Source: JAMWZF01 sp041628615
GTDB lineage: Bacteria; Pseudomonadota; Alphaproteobacteria; Rhodobacterales; Rhodobacteraceae
Reading direction: 5' to 3'
NCBI GenBank assembly: GCA_041628615.1
Contig: JBFKOW010000078.1
Coordinates: forward strand, 1-15,736
Length of the DNA stretch: 15,736 nucleotides
In this document: positions 7,248 through 14,749 of the stretch, in pieces
Layout: each line of letters begins with the position of its first letter
Numbering within the stretch: the first letter of the stretch is position 1
Notes under the pieces: model-generated
What the model saw: only the letters and a program-made list of their open reading frames with translations
Databases searched by the model: none
Told to the model about the DNA's origin: nothing
Made by a program: the position numbers and the translations under genes

Positions 7248-8663
7248 TCAGGAGGCCGCCCGCGTCTCGTCGTCGATATAGGCGACCCGGGCGCCGGACT
7301 TGTTCGTGGTGACCACGCCCAGCGACTTCAGCTTGCGGTGCAGCGCCGACCGCTCCATGCCGACGAAGGCGGCGGTGCGGCTGATGTTGCCGCCGAAGCG
7401 GTTGATCTGGGTCAGCAGGTATTCCCGCTCGAACAGTTCGCGGGCCTCGCGCAGCGGCAGCGTGGCGAGACCGCCCGACAGCACTACCCGGCCCTCGCCC
7501 TCGCCGGGCGCCGCCTCGGTGCTGGGCAGGTCGCGGGCGGTGATCTCCTCGGAGCCGTCGCCGAGGATCAGCACCCGCTCGATCACGTTCTTGAGCTGCC
7601 GGACGTTGCCCGGCCAGACCATCGTCTGCAGCACCGCGCGGGCGTCCTCGGACAGCGCCTTGAGCGGCAGCCCCTGGGTGCGGTTGAACACCTGGATGAA
7701 GTGCTCCGCCAGCAGCGGGATGTCCTCGCGGCGCTCCTCCAGCGAGGGCACGTGGATCGGCACCACGTTCAGCCGGTGATAGAGCTCCTGGCGGAAGGTG
7801 CCGGCCTCGATCTCGGCCTGCAGGTCGCGGTTGGTGGACGAGATCACCCGCAGGTCGACCTGCACCTTGTCGGCGCCGCCGACGCGCTGGAACTGCTGGT
7901 CGACCAGCACGCGCAGGATCTTGGACTGGGTGCCGGGGGGCATGTCGGACACCTCGTCGAAATAGATCACGCCGCCGTTGGCCTCTTCCAGCAGGCCCTT
8001 CTCGATCCCCTTCTCGGCGCTTTCGCGGCCGAACAGGACCTCCTCCATGCGGTCGGGCTCGATCGAGGCCGAGTTGACGCAGACGAAGGGGGCCTGCGCC
8101 CGGTTCGACTTGGCGTGGATGTAGCGGGCGGCGATCTCCTTGCCGGCACCGGCCGCGCCGGTCAGCATCACCCGGCCGTTCGACCGGGTCACCTTGTCGA
8201 GCTGCGCGCGCAGCGCCCGGAACGCCGCGCTTTCGCCGATCATGTCGGCCGGGACCGTTTCGCCGCGCTTCAGTTCGGTGTTCTCGCGGCGCAGGCGGCT
8301 CGTCTCCATCGCGCGGCGGATCACCACCAGAAGCTGGTCGATGTTGAACGGCTTCTCGATGAAGTCGTAGGCCCCCTGCTTGATCGCGGCGACCGCGATC
8401 TCGATGTTGCCGTGGCCGGAAATGATGACGATCGGCACGTTCGGATGATCGCGCTTGACCGCCTTGAGGATGTCGATCCCGTCCATCGCGCTGTCCTTCA
8501 GCCAGATGTCGAGGATCATCAGCGCCGGCGGCTCCTTGGCGATCTCGGCCATGCACTGCTCCGAGGTGCCGGCCAGCCGGGTGGTATAGCCTTCGTCCTT
8601 CAGGATGTCCGAGATCAGTTCCCGGATATCCCTCTCGTCGTCGGTGATCAGAATGTCGCCCAT
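7248..8663 (-). CDS. ntrX: Response regulator NtrX (NtrC family without GAFTGA)
   Basis: NtrX is the partner of NtrY and in alphaproteobacteria influences nitrogen metabolism, envelope functions and redox adaptation. The 471 residues show a receiver domain (3-118) with acidic pocket D8-D9-E10, phospho-acceptor D52 (LMILDIWLKD) and K104. The AAA+ domain follows with Walker A GAAGAGKE (169-176), less canonical than GESGTGKE, Walker B VIYFDE (232-237) and WPGNVRQL (350-357). A Fis-type helix-turn-helix lies at about 411-449. Where sigma54 activators have GAFTGA, this protein reads LFGRESAEKGIEKGLLEE, so sigma54 contact is unlikely; as far as I recall, loss of this loop is common in NtrX. ATG at 8663 follows the ntrY stop by 15 bases and has GAGGAGGG overlapping that stop, which points to coupling. 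Confidence 0.95.
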   Translation of the reverse strand: MGDILITDDERDIRELISDILKDEGYTTRLAGTSEQCMAEIAKEPPALMILDIWLKDSAMDGIDILKAVKRDHPNVPIVIISGHGNIEIAVAAIKQGAYDFIEKPFNIDQLLVVIRRAMETSRLRRENTELKRGETVPADMIGESAAFRALRAQLDKVTRSNGRVMLTGAAGAGKEIAARYIHAKSNRAQAPFVCVNSASIEPDRMEEVLFGRESAEKGIEKGLLEEANGGVIYFDEVSDMPPGTQSKILRVLVDQQFQRVGGADKVQVDLRVISSTNRDLQAEIEAGTFRQELYHRLNVVPIHVPSLEERREDIPLLAEHFIQVFNRTQGLPLKALSEDARAVLQTMVWPGNVRQLKNVIERVLILGDGSEEITARDLPSTEAAPGEGEGRVVLSGGLATLPLREARELFEREYLLTQINRFGGNISRTAAFVGMERSALHRKLKSLGVVTTNKSGARVAYIDDETRAAS

Positions 8664-8672
8664 TTTTCGGTG

Positions 8673-8680
8673 CCCTCCTC
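8673..8680 (-). promoter_or_regulatory. Strong ribosome binding site of ntrX
   Basis: GAGGAGGG on the minus strand, overlapping the ntrY TGA stop codon and ending nine bases before the ntrX ATG at 8663. It fixes the ntrX start and suggests that translation of ntrY feeds ntrX. Confidence 0.7.
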
Positions 8681-11018
8681 AAACGGCCTTTTTCTCTTGC
8701 GACGCCGCGCGCGGCGTCCTGTCGGTGTCGGTATCGGTGTCGGTGTCCGGTTCGGCGTCTGCGGCGGCCCCGGTGGCCACGGCCGGCAGCACGGCGAGGT
8801 CGATGACCGCCATCGCGCCGGGCCGCGCGCCGGGCGCGAACGGCGCGGCATCGGTCAGCGTCAGGCTGCCGCCATGCTCCTCGATGATCTTCTTGACGAT
8901 CGGCAGGCCCAGCCCGGTGCCCTTGTCGCGGGTGGTGACATAGGGCTCGAACAGGCGGGCGCGGTCCTCGGGCAGGCCGATGCCGTTGTCGGCGATGGTG
9001 ATCCGGGCGGTCGGGGCCTGCACCGCGAGGCCGATACGGATCTCGGGCCGGTGGCCCTCGGGCGCGGCGCCGCTCTCGATCAGCGTCTCGATCGCCTCGC
9101 CGGCGTTTTTGATCAGGTTGTTGAGCGCCTGGGAGATCATCGTCGGGTCGAGTTCGGCCCAGATCTGGCCCTCCGGCAGGTCGGCCGAGAGACGCACGTC
9201 CGGCTGCCCGGCCTCCTGCAGGGTCACCGCGTCGCGCACCAGTTCGACGAGGTCGATCCGGGTCCGCTGCGGCTCGGGCATCCGGGCGAAGCGCGAGAAC
9301 TCGTCGACGATCCGGCGCAGGTCGTCGGTCTGCCGCACGATCACGTCGGTCATCGACTCGAGGCTCGCCGCCTCGTCGCCCACCGCCGGGCCGAACTTGC
9401 GCTTGATCCGCTCGGCGGAAAGCTTGATCGGGGTCAGCGGGTTCTTGATCTCGTGGGCGATGCGGCGGGCCACGTCGCCCCAGGCGGCCATCCGTTGCGC
9501 GCTCACGAGGTCGGTCACGTCGTCGAAGGCGACGACGTAGCCCTCCAGCCGGCCATCCTCGTTGCGGCGCGGGGCCATTCGCACCAGCAGGCTTTCCTGC
9601 TTGCCGCCGCGGATCAGGTTGACCTGGTCCTGCATCACGTCGCGCTTGTCGTCGCGCAGGGCGTCGAAGACCGGGCCGAATTCCGGGATCGCCACCGCCA
9701 GCGCCGTCGCCTGCGCGGCGCCGTCGACATCCAGCAGCCGCTCGGCCGAGCGGTTGACGAAGGTGATCCGACCGCTGGAATCGAGCCCGACCACCCCGGA
9801 CGTCACCGAGGACAGCACGCTGTCGAACAGCCGCCGCCGCCGGTCGATCTGGGCCGCGGTGTCGATCAGTTCCTGGCGCTGCGCCTTGAGCTGGGTGGTC
9901 ATGCGGTTGAAGTCACGGCCGAGCTGGGCGATCTCGTCGTCGCCCTCCTCCTCGGGCACGCGGACATCGAGGTCCCCGCCGCCGACCCGCTGCGACGCCG
10001 ACAGCAGCCGACCCACCGGCCGCGACAGCCGCTCCGCGAACCACAACCCGAGCCAGACCGCGGCGAGGATCAGGATCACCGCGAAGCCGAGATAGACCAG
10101 CCCGAACTCGAACAGCAGCCGCCCGCGCTCGGTCTCGAGCTGTTCGTACAGCGCCACCGTCTCCTTGGTTTCGTCCAGCAGGGACAGGATGCCGCCGTCC
10201 ACCTCGCGGCTGACATAGAGGTAGCGGTCGACGAAGGCCTCCAGCGGTATCAGCGCGCGGAACTCGTTGTTGGCCCAGTCCTCGACGATCAGCAGGCCGG
10301 TCTCGCGGGCCTCCTCCAGCTGCTGCGCCGAGGGGCGTTCGTAGTCGAATTCGTAGGACCGGGCGCCGCGGGCGCGAATCTCGCCCGAGCCGTCGATCAC
10401 GAAGACCTCGGTCAGGCTCCGCTCGATCTGCGGCTGGACCCGGCCCAGCGCCTGCCGCACCTGCCCGTCGGACATGAAGAAGGTCCGCTGCCGCTCGGCG
10501 TTGAGAAAGGCGGCCAGCCCGTTGCCGTCCCGGGCGAGGTCCTGCCGGTGCTCCTCCTCGTAGGCCTCGGCGGCGCTGAGCGAATTGCCGACCACGTTGC
10601 GCACCCGCTCCGAGAACCAGCCCTCGAGGCCGAGATTGACGGTGAAGACGGCGAAGACGGCCACGAGGATGGTCGGGATCAGCGCCAGCAGGCCGAAGGT
10701 GCCGACAAGCCGCAGGTGCAGCCGCGACCCCGCCGAGCGCGCCCGCCGCGCGACGATCATCTGCCCGACCCGCAGCAGCACCAGCGCGGCGACGACCAGG
10801 ACGTAGACGAAGTCGGCCAGCAGGACGACCCGCAGGGTCAGCGCCGAGCCGCCCTGGTCGAGCGGGCCGAGAACGGTGAAGGTCAGCGCGGCGAGGACCG
10901 GGCCGAGGATCACCAGGCTCAGCGTCGCGGCGTTCTGCACCGCGCGCCGACGGCGCCATCGGCTGAACCGGCCGAGTATGTCACCCGAGAGGGATCGCTG
11001 CACGCGATGGCCTCGCAT
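8679..11018 (-). CDS. ntrY: Nitrogen-regulation sensor histidine kinase NtrY
   Basis: NtrY is the membrane kinase that phosphorylates NtrX. With the ATG at 11018 the protein has 779 residues. Membrane segments lie near 31-52, 62-90 and 100-128, then an extracytoplasmic region of about 175 residues, a fourth segment (304-328), HAMP (about 328-380), PAS (about 391-500), the His phosphotransfer helix AHEIKNPLTPIKLSAERIKR (H522), and the ATPase domain with N box LNNLIKNAGEA (N638), DNGIGLP and GTGLGLPIV (700-708). This is the usual NtrY layout. An in-frame GTG at 11099 would add 27 basic residues and swallow an inverted repeat. I prefer the ATG, preceded by AGGTGAG, though neither ribosome site is strong. 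The C-terminal tail carries an Asp-Thr repeat (DTDTDTDTD) coded by hexanucleotide repeats. It follows ntrC after 115 bp, so an internal promoter is possible. Confidence 0.94.
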   Translation of the reverse strand: MRGHRVQRSLSGDILGRFSRWRRRRAVQNAATLSLVILGPVLAALTFTVLGPLDQGGSALTLRVVLLADFVYVLVVAALVLLRVGQMIVARRARSAGSRLHLRLVGTFGLLALIPTILVAVFAVFTVNLGLEGWFSERVRNVVGNSLSAAEAYEEEHRQDLARDGNGLAAFLNAERQRTFFMSDGQVRQALGRVQPQIERSLTEVFVIDGSGEIRARGARSYEFDYERPSAQQLEEARETGLLIVEDWANNEFRALIPLEAFVDRYLYVSREVDGGILSLLDETKETVALYEQLETERGRLLFEFGLVYLGFAVILILAAVWLGLWFAERLSRPVGRLLSASQRVGGGDLDVRVPEEEGDDEIAQLGRDFNRMTTQLKAQRQELIDTAAQIDRRRRLFDSVLSSVTSGVVGLDSSGRITFVNRSAERLLDVDGAAQATALAVAIPEFGPVFDALRDDKRDVMQDQVNLIRGGKQESLLVRMAPRRNEDGRLEGYVVAFDDVTDLVSAQRMAAWGDVARRIAHEIKNPLTPIKLSAERIKRKFGPAVGDEAASLESMTDVIVRQTDDLRRIVDEFSRFARMPEPQRTRIDLVELVRDAVTLQEAGQPDVRLSADLPEGQIWAELDPTMISQALNNLIKNAGEAIETLIESGAAPEGHRPEIRIGLAVQAPTARITIADNGIGLPEDRARLFEPYVTTRDKGTGLGLPIVKKIIEEHGGSLTLTDAAPFAPGARPGAMAVIDLAVLPAVATGAAADAEPDTDTDTDTDRTPRAASQEKKAV
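8721..8750. repeat. Hexanucleotide tandem repeat in the 3' end of ntrY
   Basis: GTCGGT is repeated four times (third copy ATCGGT) followed by a degenerate copy. It encodes the Asp-Thr repeats in the NtrY tail, after the ATPase domain. The unit is a multiple of three, so copy-number change would alter tail length without a frameshift. Confidence 0.7.
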
Positions 11019-11047
11019 CTCACCTGGACCCGCGGACGGGCCGATTA

Positions 11048-11096
11048 CCGCTCGCGCCGCGGCTTCTCTCCGCCCCCGCCTGCGCCGCGCGAGCGG
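11048..11096. repeat. 10-bp inverted repeat in the ntrC-ntrY gap
   Basis: CCGCTCGCGC (11048-11057) and GCGCGAGCGG (11087-11096) are perfectly complementary with a 29-base spacer. In the transcript this long GC stem would lie between the ntrC stop and the ntrY start at 11018. No T run follows, so simple termination is unlikely. It may adjust ntrY expression relative to ntrC, or stabilise a processed mRNA end. Confidence 0.5.
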
Positions 11097-11133
11097 CACG
11101 AATGGGACCGAAGGGCCACGGTCTGTTGCGCTT

Positions 11134-12501
11134 TTACATCAACTTTCGGCGGCGTGTCACGCGAATATCGAGATCGGTGATCTTTTTTCTCAAGGTATTG
11201 CGATTGATGCCGAGCAGATCGGCACATCTGGCCTGATTGCCGCCGGTCGCGTCCAGCGCGATCTCGATCAGCGGCAATTCGACCTCCTTCAGGATCCGCT
11301 GATACAGGCCGGGGGGCGGCAGCACTCCGCCATGCAGGTCGAAATAGCGCCGCAGGTGCTTTTCCACCGAGGCCGAGAGCTTCTCGCCCGCCCCGCCCTG
11401 CCGCAGGGGCTCCATCGCCGGCTGCGCGCCCAGCACCGCCTCGACCTCGGCGCGGGTGATCTCCTCCTCGTTGGCGGTGACCACCAGCCGGCGCACCGCG
11501 TTCTCGAGCTGGCGGACATTGCCGGGCCAGGAATAGGTGCGCACCAGGTCGCGGGCGCTGTCCGACAGCCGCCGCATGGCGCCGCCGTCGCGCTCGGCCC
11601 GGGCGAGGAAATGCTCGGCCAGCAGCGGGATGTCGTCGACCCTCTCGCGCAGCGACGGCACCGCCACCGTCACCCCGCCCAATCGGTAGAACAGGTCCTC
11701 GCGGAACTCCCCGGTCTCGATCAGCGCCGTCAGGTCGGCCTGCGAGGTGGCCATCACCCGGGTGCCGCCCTCGTCCAGCATGTCCAGCATCCGCACGATC
11801 CGGGTCTGGGCCGCGGCCGGGAAATCGCCGACCTCGTCGAACACGAGGCTGCCGCCCTTGGCCCGCGCCAGCAAGGCGGACGGGCCGTCGGCGCCCTCGA
11901 GATCGCTGGCCTGCGCCACCACGAAAGGCAGCGTGCGGCGGTCCGAGAAGTCGTGGATCGCCCGCGCGATGAGCGACTTGCCGGTGCCGCTCTCGCCGGT
12001 GACGAGGACCGGCAGCGAAGTGTTCATCACCCGCGCCACGAGCCGGTAGAGTTCCTGCATCGCCGGGGTGCGTCCGACCAGCGGCAGGTCGTCCTTGGCA
12101 TCGTCCGCGCCGGCCGGCCTCCGCGCCGGAGCCCGGCGCTTGACCTCCAGCGCGCGGGCCGCCCGCCGCATCAGGTCCGGCAGGTCGAAGGGCTTGGGCA
12201 GGTAGTCGTAGGCGTCCTTCTCGGCGGCCTGGATCGCGGTCATGATCGTGTTCTGCGCCGAGATCACGATCACCGGCAGGCCGGGCCGTGCGTCGGCGAT
12301 CTTCGGCAGCGTGTCGAGCCCGTTGCCGTCGGGCATGACCACGTCCGAGATCACCAGGTCGCCCTTGCCCTCCTCGACCCAGCGCATCAGCGTCACCAGC
12401 GACGAGGTGGCATGCACCTTGCAGCCGGCGCGGGTCAGCGCCTGGGTCAGAACGGTGCGGATCGTGCGGTCGTCGTCCGCGACCAGAACGGTGCCATCCA
12501 T
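11134..12501 (-). CDS. ntrC: Nitrogen regulator NtrC, Rhodobacter type (no GAFTGA)
   Basis: NtrC is the DNA-binding partner of NtrB and activates nitrogen-scavenging genes. The 455 residues contain a receiver domain (3-115) with D10/D11, phospho-acceptor D53 (VISDVVMPDGNG) and K103, an AAA+ domain with Walker A GESGTGKS (169-176), Walker B SLVFDE (218-223), FREDLFYRL (267-275) and WPGNVRQLENA (325-335), and a Fis-type helix-turn-helix (about 409-447, GNQARCADLLGINRNTLRKK). Between Walker A and B the segment from LPFVVAQ to AKGG is about 18 residues shorter than in enteric NtrC, and the whole GAFTGA region is gone. In R. capsulatus an NtrC lacking this loop activates the housekeeping sigma70 RNA polymerase rather than sigma54, and the same is inferred here. 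ATG at 12501 overlaps the ntrB stop as TGATG, with AAGGAG seven bases before it. Confidence 0.96.
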   Translation of the reverse strand: MDGTVLVADDDRTIRTVLTQALTRAGCKVHATSSLVTLMRWVEEGKGDLVISDVVMPDGNGLDTLPKIADARPGLPVIVISAQNTIMTAIQAAEKDAYDYLPKPFDLPDLMRRAARALEVKRRAPARRPAGADDAKDDLPLVGRTPAMQELYRLVARVMNTSLPVLVTGESGTGKSLIARAIHDFSDRRTLPFVVAQASDLEGADGPSALLARAKGGSLVFDEVGDFPAAAQTRIVRMLDMLDEGGTRVMATSQADLTALIETGEFREDLFYRLGGVTVAVPSLRERVDDIPLLAEHFLARAERDGGAMRRLSDSARDLVRTYSWPGNVRQLENAVRRLVVTANEEEITRAEVEAVLGAQPAMEPLRQGGAGEKLSASVEKHLRRYFDLHGGVLPPPGLYQRILKEVELPLIEIALDATGGNQARCADLLGINRNTLRKKITDLDIRVTRRRKLM

Positions 12502-13579
12502 CAGGTTTCTCCTTGCGGCGCGGGCGGCGCCTCCTGCGCCCGCGGCAGACTGATACGGAACACGGTGCGGCCGGGCACGCTGTTGACGGTGATCCAGCCC
12601 TGGTTGTCGGCCACCAGCTTGGCGACCAGCGCGAGACCCAGCCCGGTGCCGTTCTCGCGGCCGGACACGAAGGGCTCGAAGATGTCGTCGGCGATCGCCG
12701 GCGGCAGGCCCGGGCCGTCGTCGATGATCTCGATCTGCAGCGGCAGATGCGCCAGCGTGCCGCCCTCGCGGCGCAGGCGCAGCGACGGCTCGTAGAAGGT
12801 ATGAAGCCGGATTTCCCCTGTCTTGTCAGCCGCCTGAGAGGCGTTCTTCAACAGGTTGAGAAGCACCTGCAAGAGCTGGTCCGGATCGGCGTAGGTCTGC
12901 GGCAGGGACGGGTCGTAATCCTCCACGAACCGCATGTGGGCGCCAAAGCCCACCGCCGCCGAGGCCCGCGCCCGGTCCAGCACGTCGTGGACGTTGAGCA
13001 CCCGCGCCGCCGGCGGCCGCAGGTTGCCGAACAGTTCGACCTGCTCGAGCAGCTTCACCACCCGCCTTGTCTCTTCCACGATCAGGTCGGTCAGTTCGAG
13101 ATCGCCGTTGGACAGGTTCATCGACAGGAGCTGCGCTGCCCCGGCGATCCCGGCCAGCGGGTTCTTGATCTCGTGGGCGAGCATCTCGGCCATGCCGATC
13201 GCCGACTTCGCGGCCCGGCCGGTGGTCTGGTTCTGGATCACCCGGTTAGCCATCTCGCGCGGCGAGAACATCATCAGCATCTGCGCCTCGCTGCCCTGCA
13301 GCGGCGCGAAGGACAGGTTGCACAGCATCGGCGGCCGCTCGCCCGAACCGACATCGACATCGTTGACGAACAGCGAGGTGCGGTTGGCCCGGGCGCGGGC
13401 GAAGGGCGCCTCGAGCGGCGCGTCGACCATCACCTTGTCCCAGACCTTGGCCCCCAGCAGGCTGCGCGAGGACAGATTGAGGAACAGTTCCGCCGCCGGG
13501 TTGCTGTCGGCAATGGTGTCGTCCTCGTTCAGCAGCAGCGCCGGCACCGGCAGCGAGTTCCACAGCGCCTGATCCGTGG

Positions 13580-13583
<4 letters not shown>
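12501..13583 (-). CDS. ntrB: Nitrogen-regulation sensor histidine kinase NtrB
   Basis: NtrB is the soluble kinase/phosphatase that sets NtrC phosphorylation according to nitrogen status signalled through PII proteins. The 360-residue protein has an N-terminal PAS domain (about 5-115), the phosphotransfer helix EMLAHEIKNPLAGIAGAAQL (H137), N box LLNLLKNASQAA (N247), DDGPGLP (288-294) and GTGLGLALV (312-320). It has no membrane segments, as usual for NtrB. The frame is open upstream to 14042 inside dusB, but the ATG at 13583 forms an ATGA overlap with the dusB stop and begins directly with the PAS domain (MTTDQALWNSLPVPALLL), so it is the real start. A TGATG overlap with ntrC at its end means that the three proteins are probably made by coupled translation. 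Confidence 0.97.
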
Positions 13584-14566
<983 letters not shown>

Positions 14567-14594
14567 GAGCCTCTCCCGCTCCGGGTCTCCGGCC

Positions 14595-14624
14595 TATCTA
14601 GCGGCGTTCGCCGCGCGGCCTCAA
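14595..14624 (-). promoter_or_regulatory. Weak candidate promoter of dusB-ntrBC
   Basis: Minus-strand TTGAGG (14624-14619) and TAGATA (14600-14595) are separated by 18 bp; the matches to sigma70 are four and three of six. The spacer holds GCGGCG-AA-CGCCGC, a 14-bp near-palindrome. A start near 14588 would put the NtrC-like palindrome (centre 14670) about 80 bp upstream. Low certainty. Confidence 0.22.
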
Positions 14625-14661
14625 CGCCACGCCAGGGTTTTTCGCACCGCAAACCGGCATC

Positions 14662-14678
14662 TGCACAATTATTGTGCA
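14662..14678. promoter_or_regulatory. Predicted NtrC binding site (17-bp palindrome)
   Basis: TGCACAATTATTGTGCA is a perfect palindrome of two 8-bp arms around one central base. Its form TGCAC-N7-GTGCA equals the classical enteric NtrC operator in spacing and outer bases. It lies between the divergent dusB-ntrB-ntrC cluster and ispDF, where autoregulation by NtrC would be expected. A degenerate half-matching copy, GCAC-N7-CGGC, is seen at 14644-14658. The site is seen directly; that NtrC binds it is inferred. Confidence 0.6.
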
Positions 14679-14688
14679 TCTTGGTCAG

Positions 14689-14706
14689 GCGCAATGCCGT
14701 TTGCGC
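14689..14706. repeat. Second inverted repeat in the dusB-ispDF region
   Basis: GCGCAATGCCGTTTGCGC has 6-bp perfect arms (GCGCAA/TTGCGC) around six bases. It lies between the NtrC-like palindrome and the ispDF ribosome site, 44 bp before the ispDF ATG. It could be an operator for ispDF, or chance in GC-rich DNA. Confidence 0.35.
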
Positions 14707-14737
14707 GCCGCCGGACCCCGGATTAGACAAGGCCGGA

Positions 14738-14742
14738 AAGGA
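14738..14742 (+). promoter_or_regulatory. Ribosome binding site of ispDF
   Basis: AAGGA, seven bases before the ATG at 14750. It supports this start, which is also the first residue before the IspD nucleotide-binding strand. Confidence 0.65.
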
Positions 14743-14749
14743 CGCGCCC

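Noticed and set aside
4541..7312. A 923-codon open frame on the plus strand opposite trkH and trkA
   Set aside because: Low-complexity shadow frame (runs of Arg, Asp, Gln, Gly) without a domain; the opposite strand codes for well-conserved Trk proteins.
11019..11099. Longer ntrY start at GTG 11099
   Set aside because: It adds 27 Arg/Ala-rich residues, has no purine-rich ribosome site, and would place the 10-bp inverted repeat in coding sequence. Not fully excluded.
7200..11180. A 1326-codon open frame on the plus strand opposite ntrX and ntrY
   Set aside because: It is antisense to two genes with clear domain motifs; the product is rich in Arg, Gly, Ala, His and Asp, as expected of a high-GC shadow frame, and shows no recognisable motif.
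14664..14675. AT-rich core of the palindrome as a -10 element (AATAAT on the minus strand)
   Set aside because: The only -35-like hexamer, TTGCGC, is 15 bp away and matches three of six positions; the symmetry is better explained as a protein-binding site.
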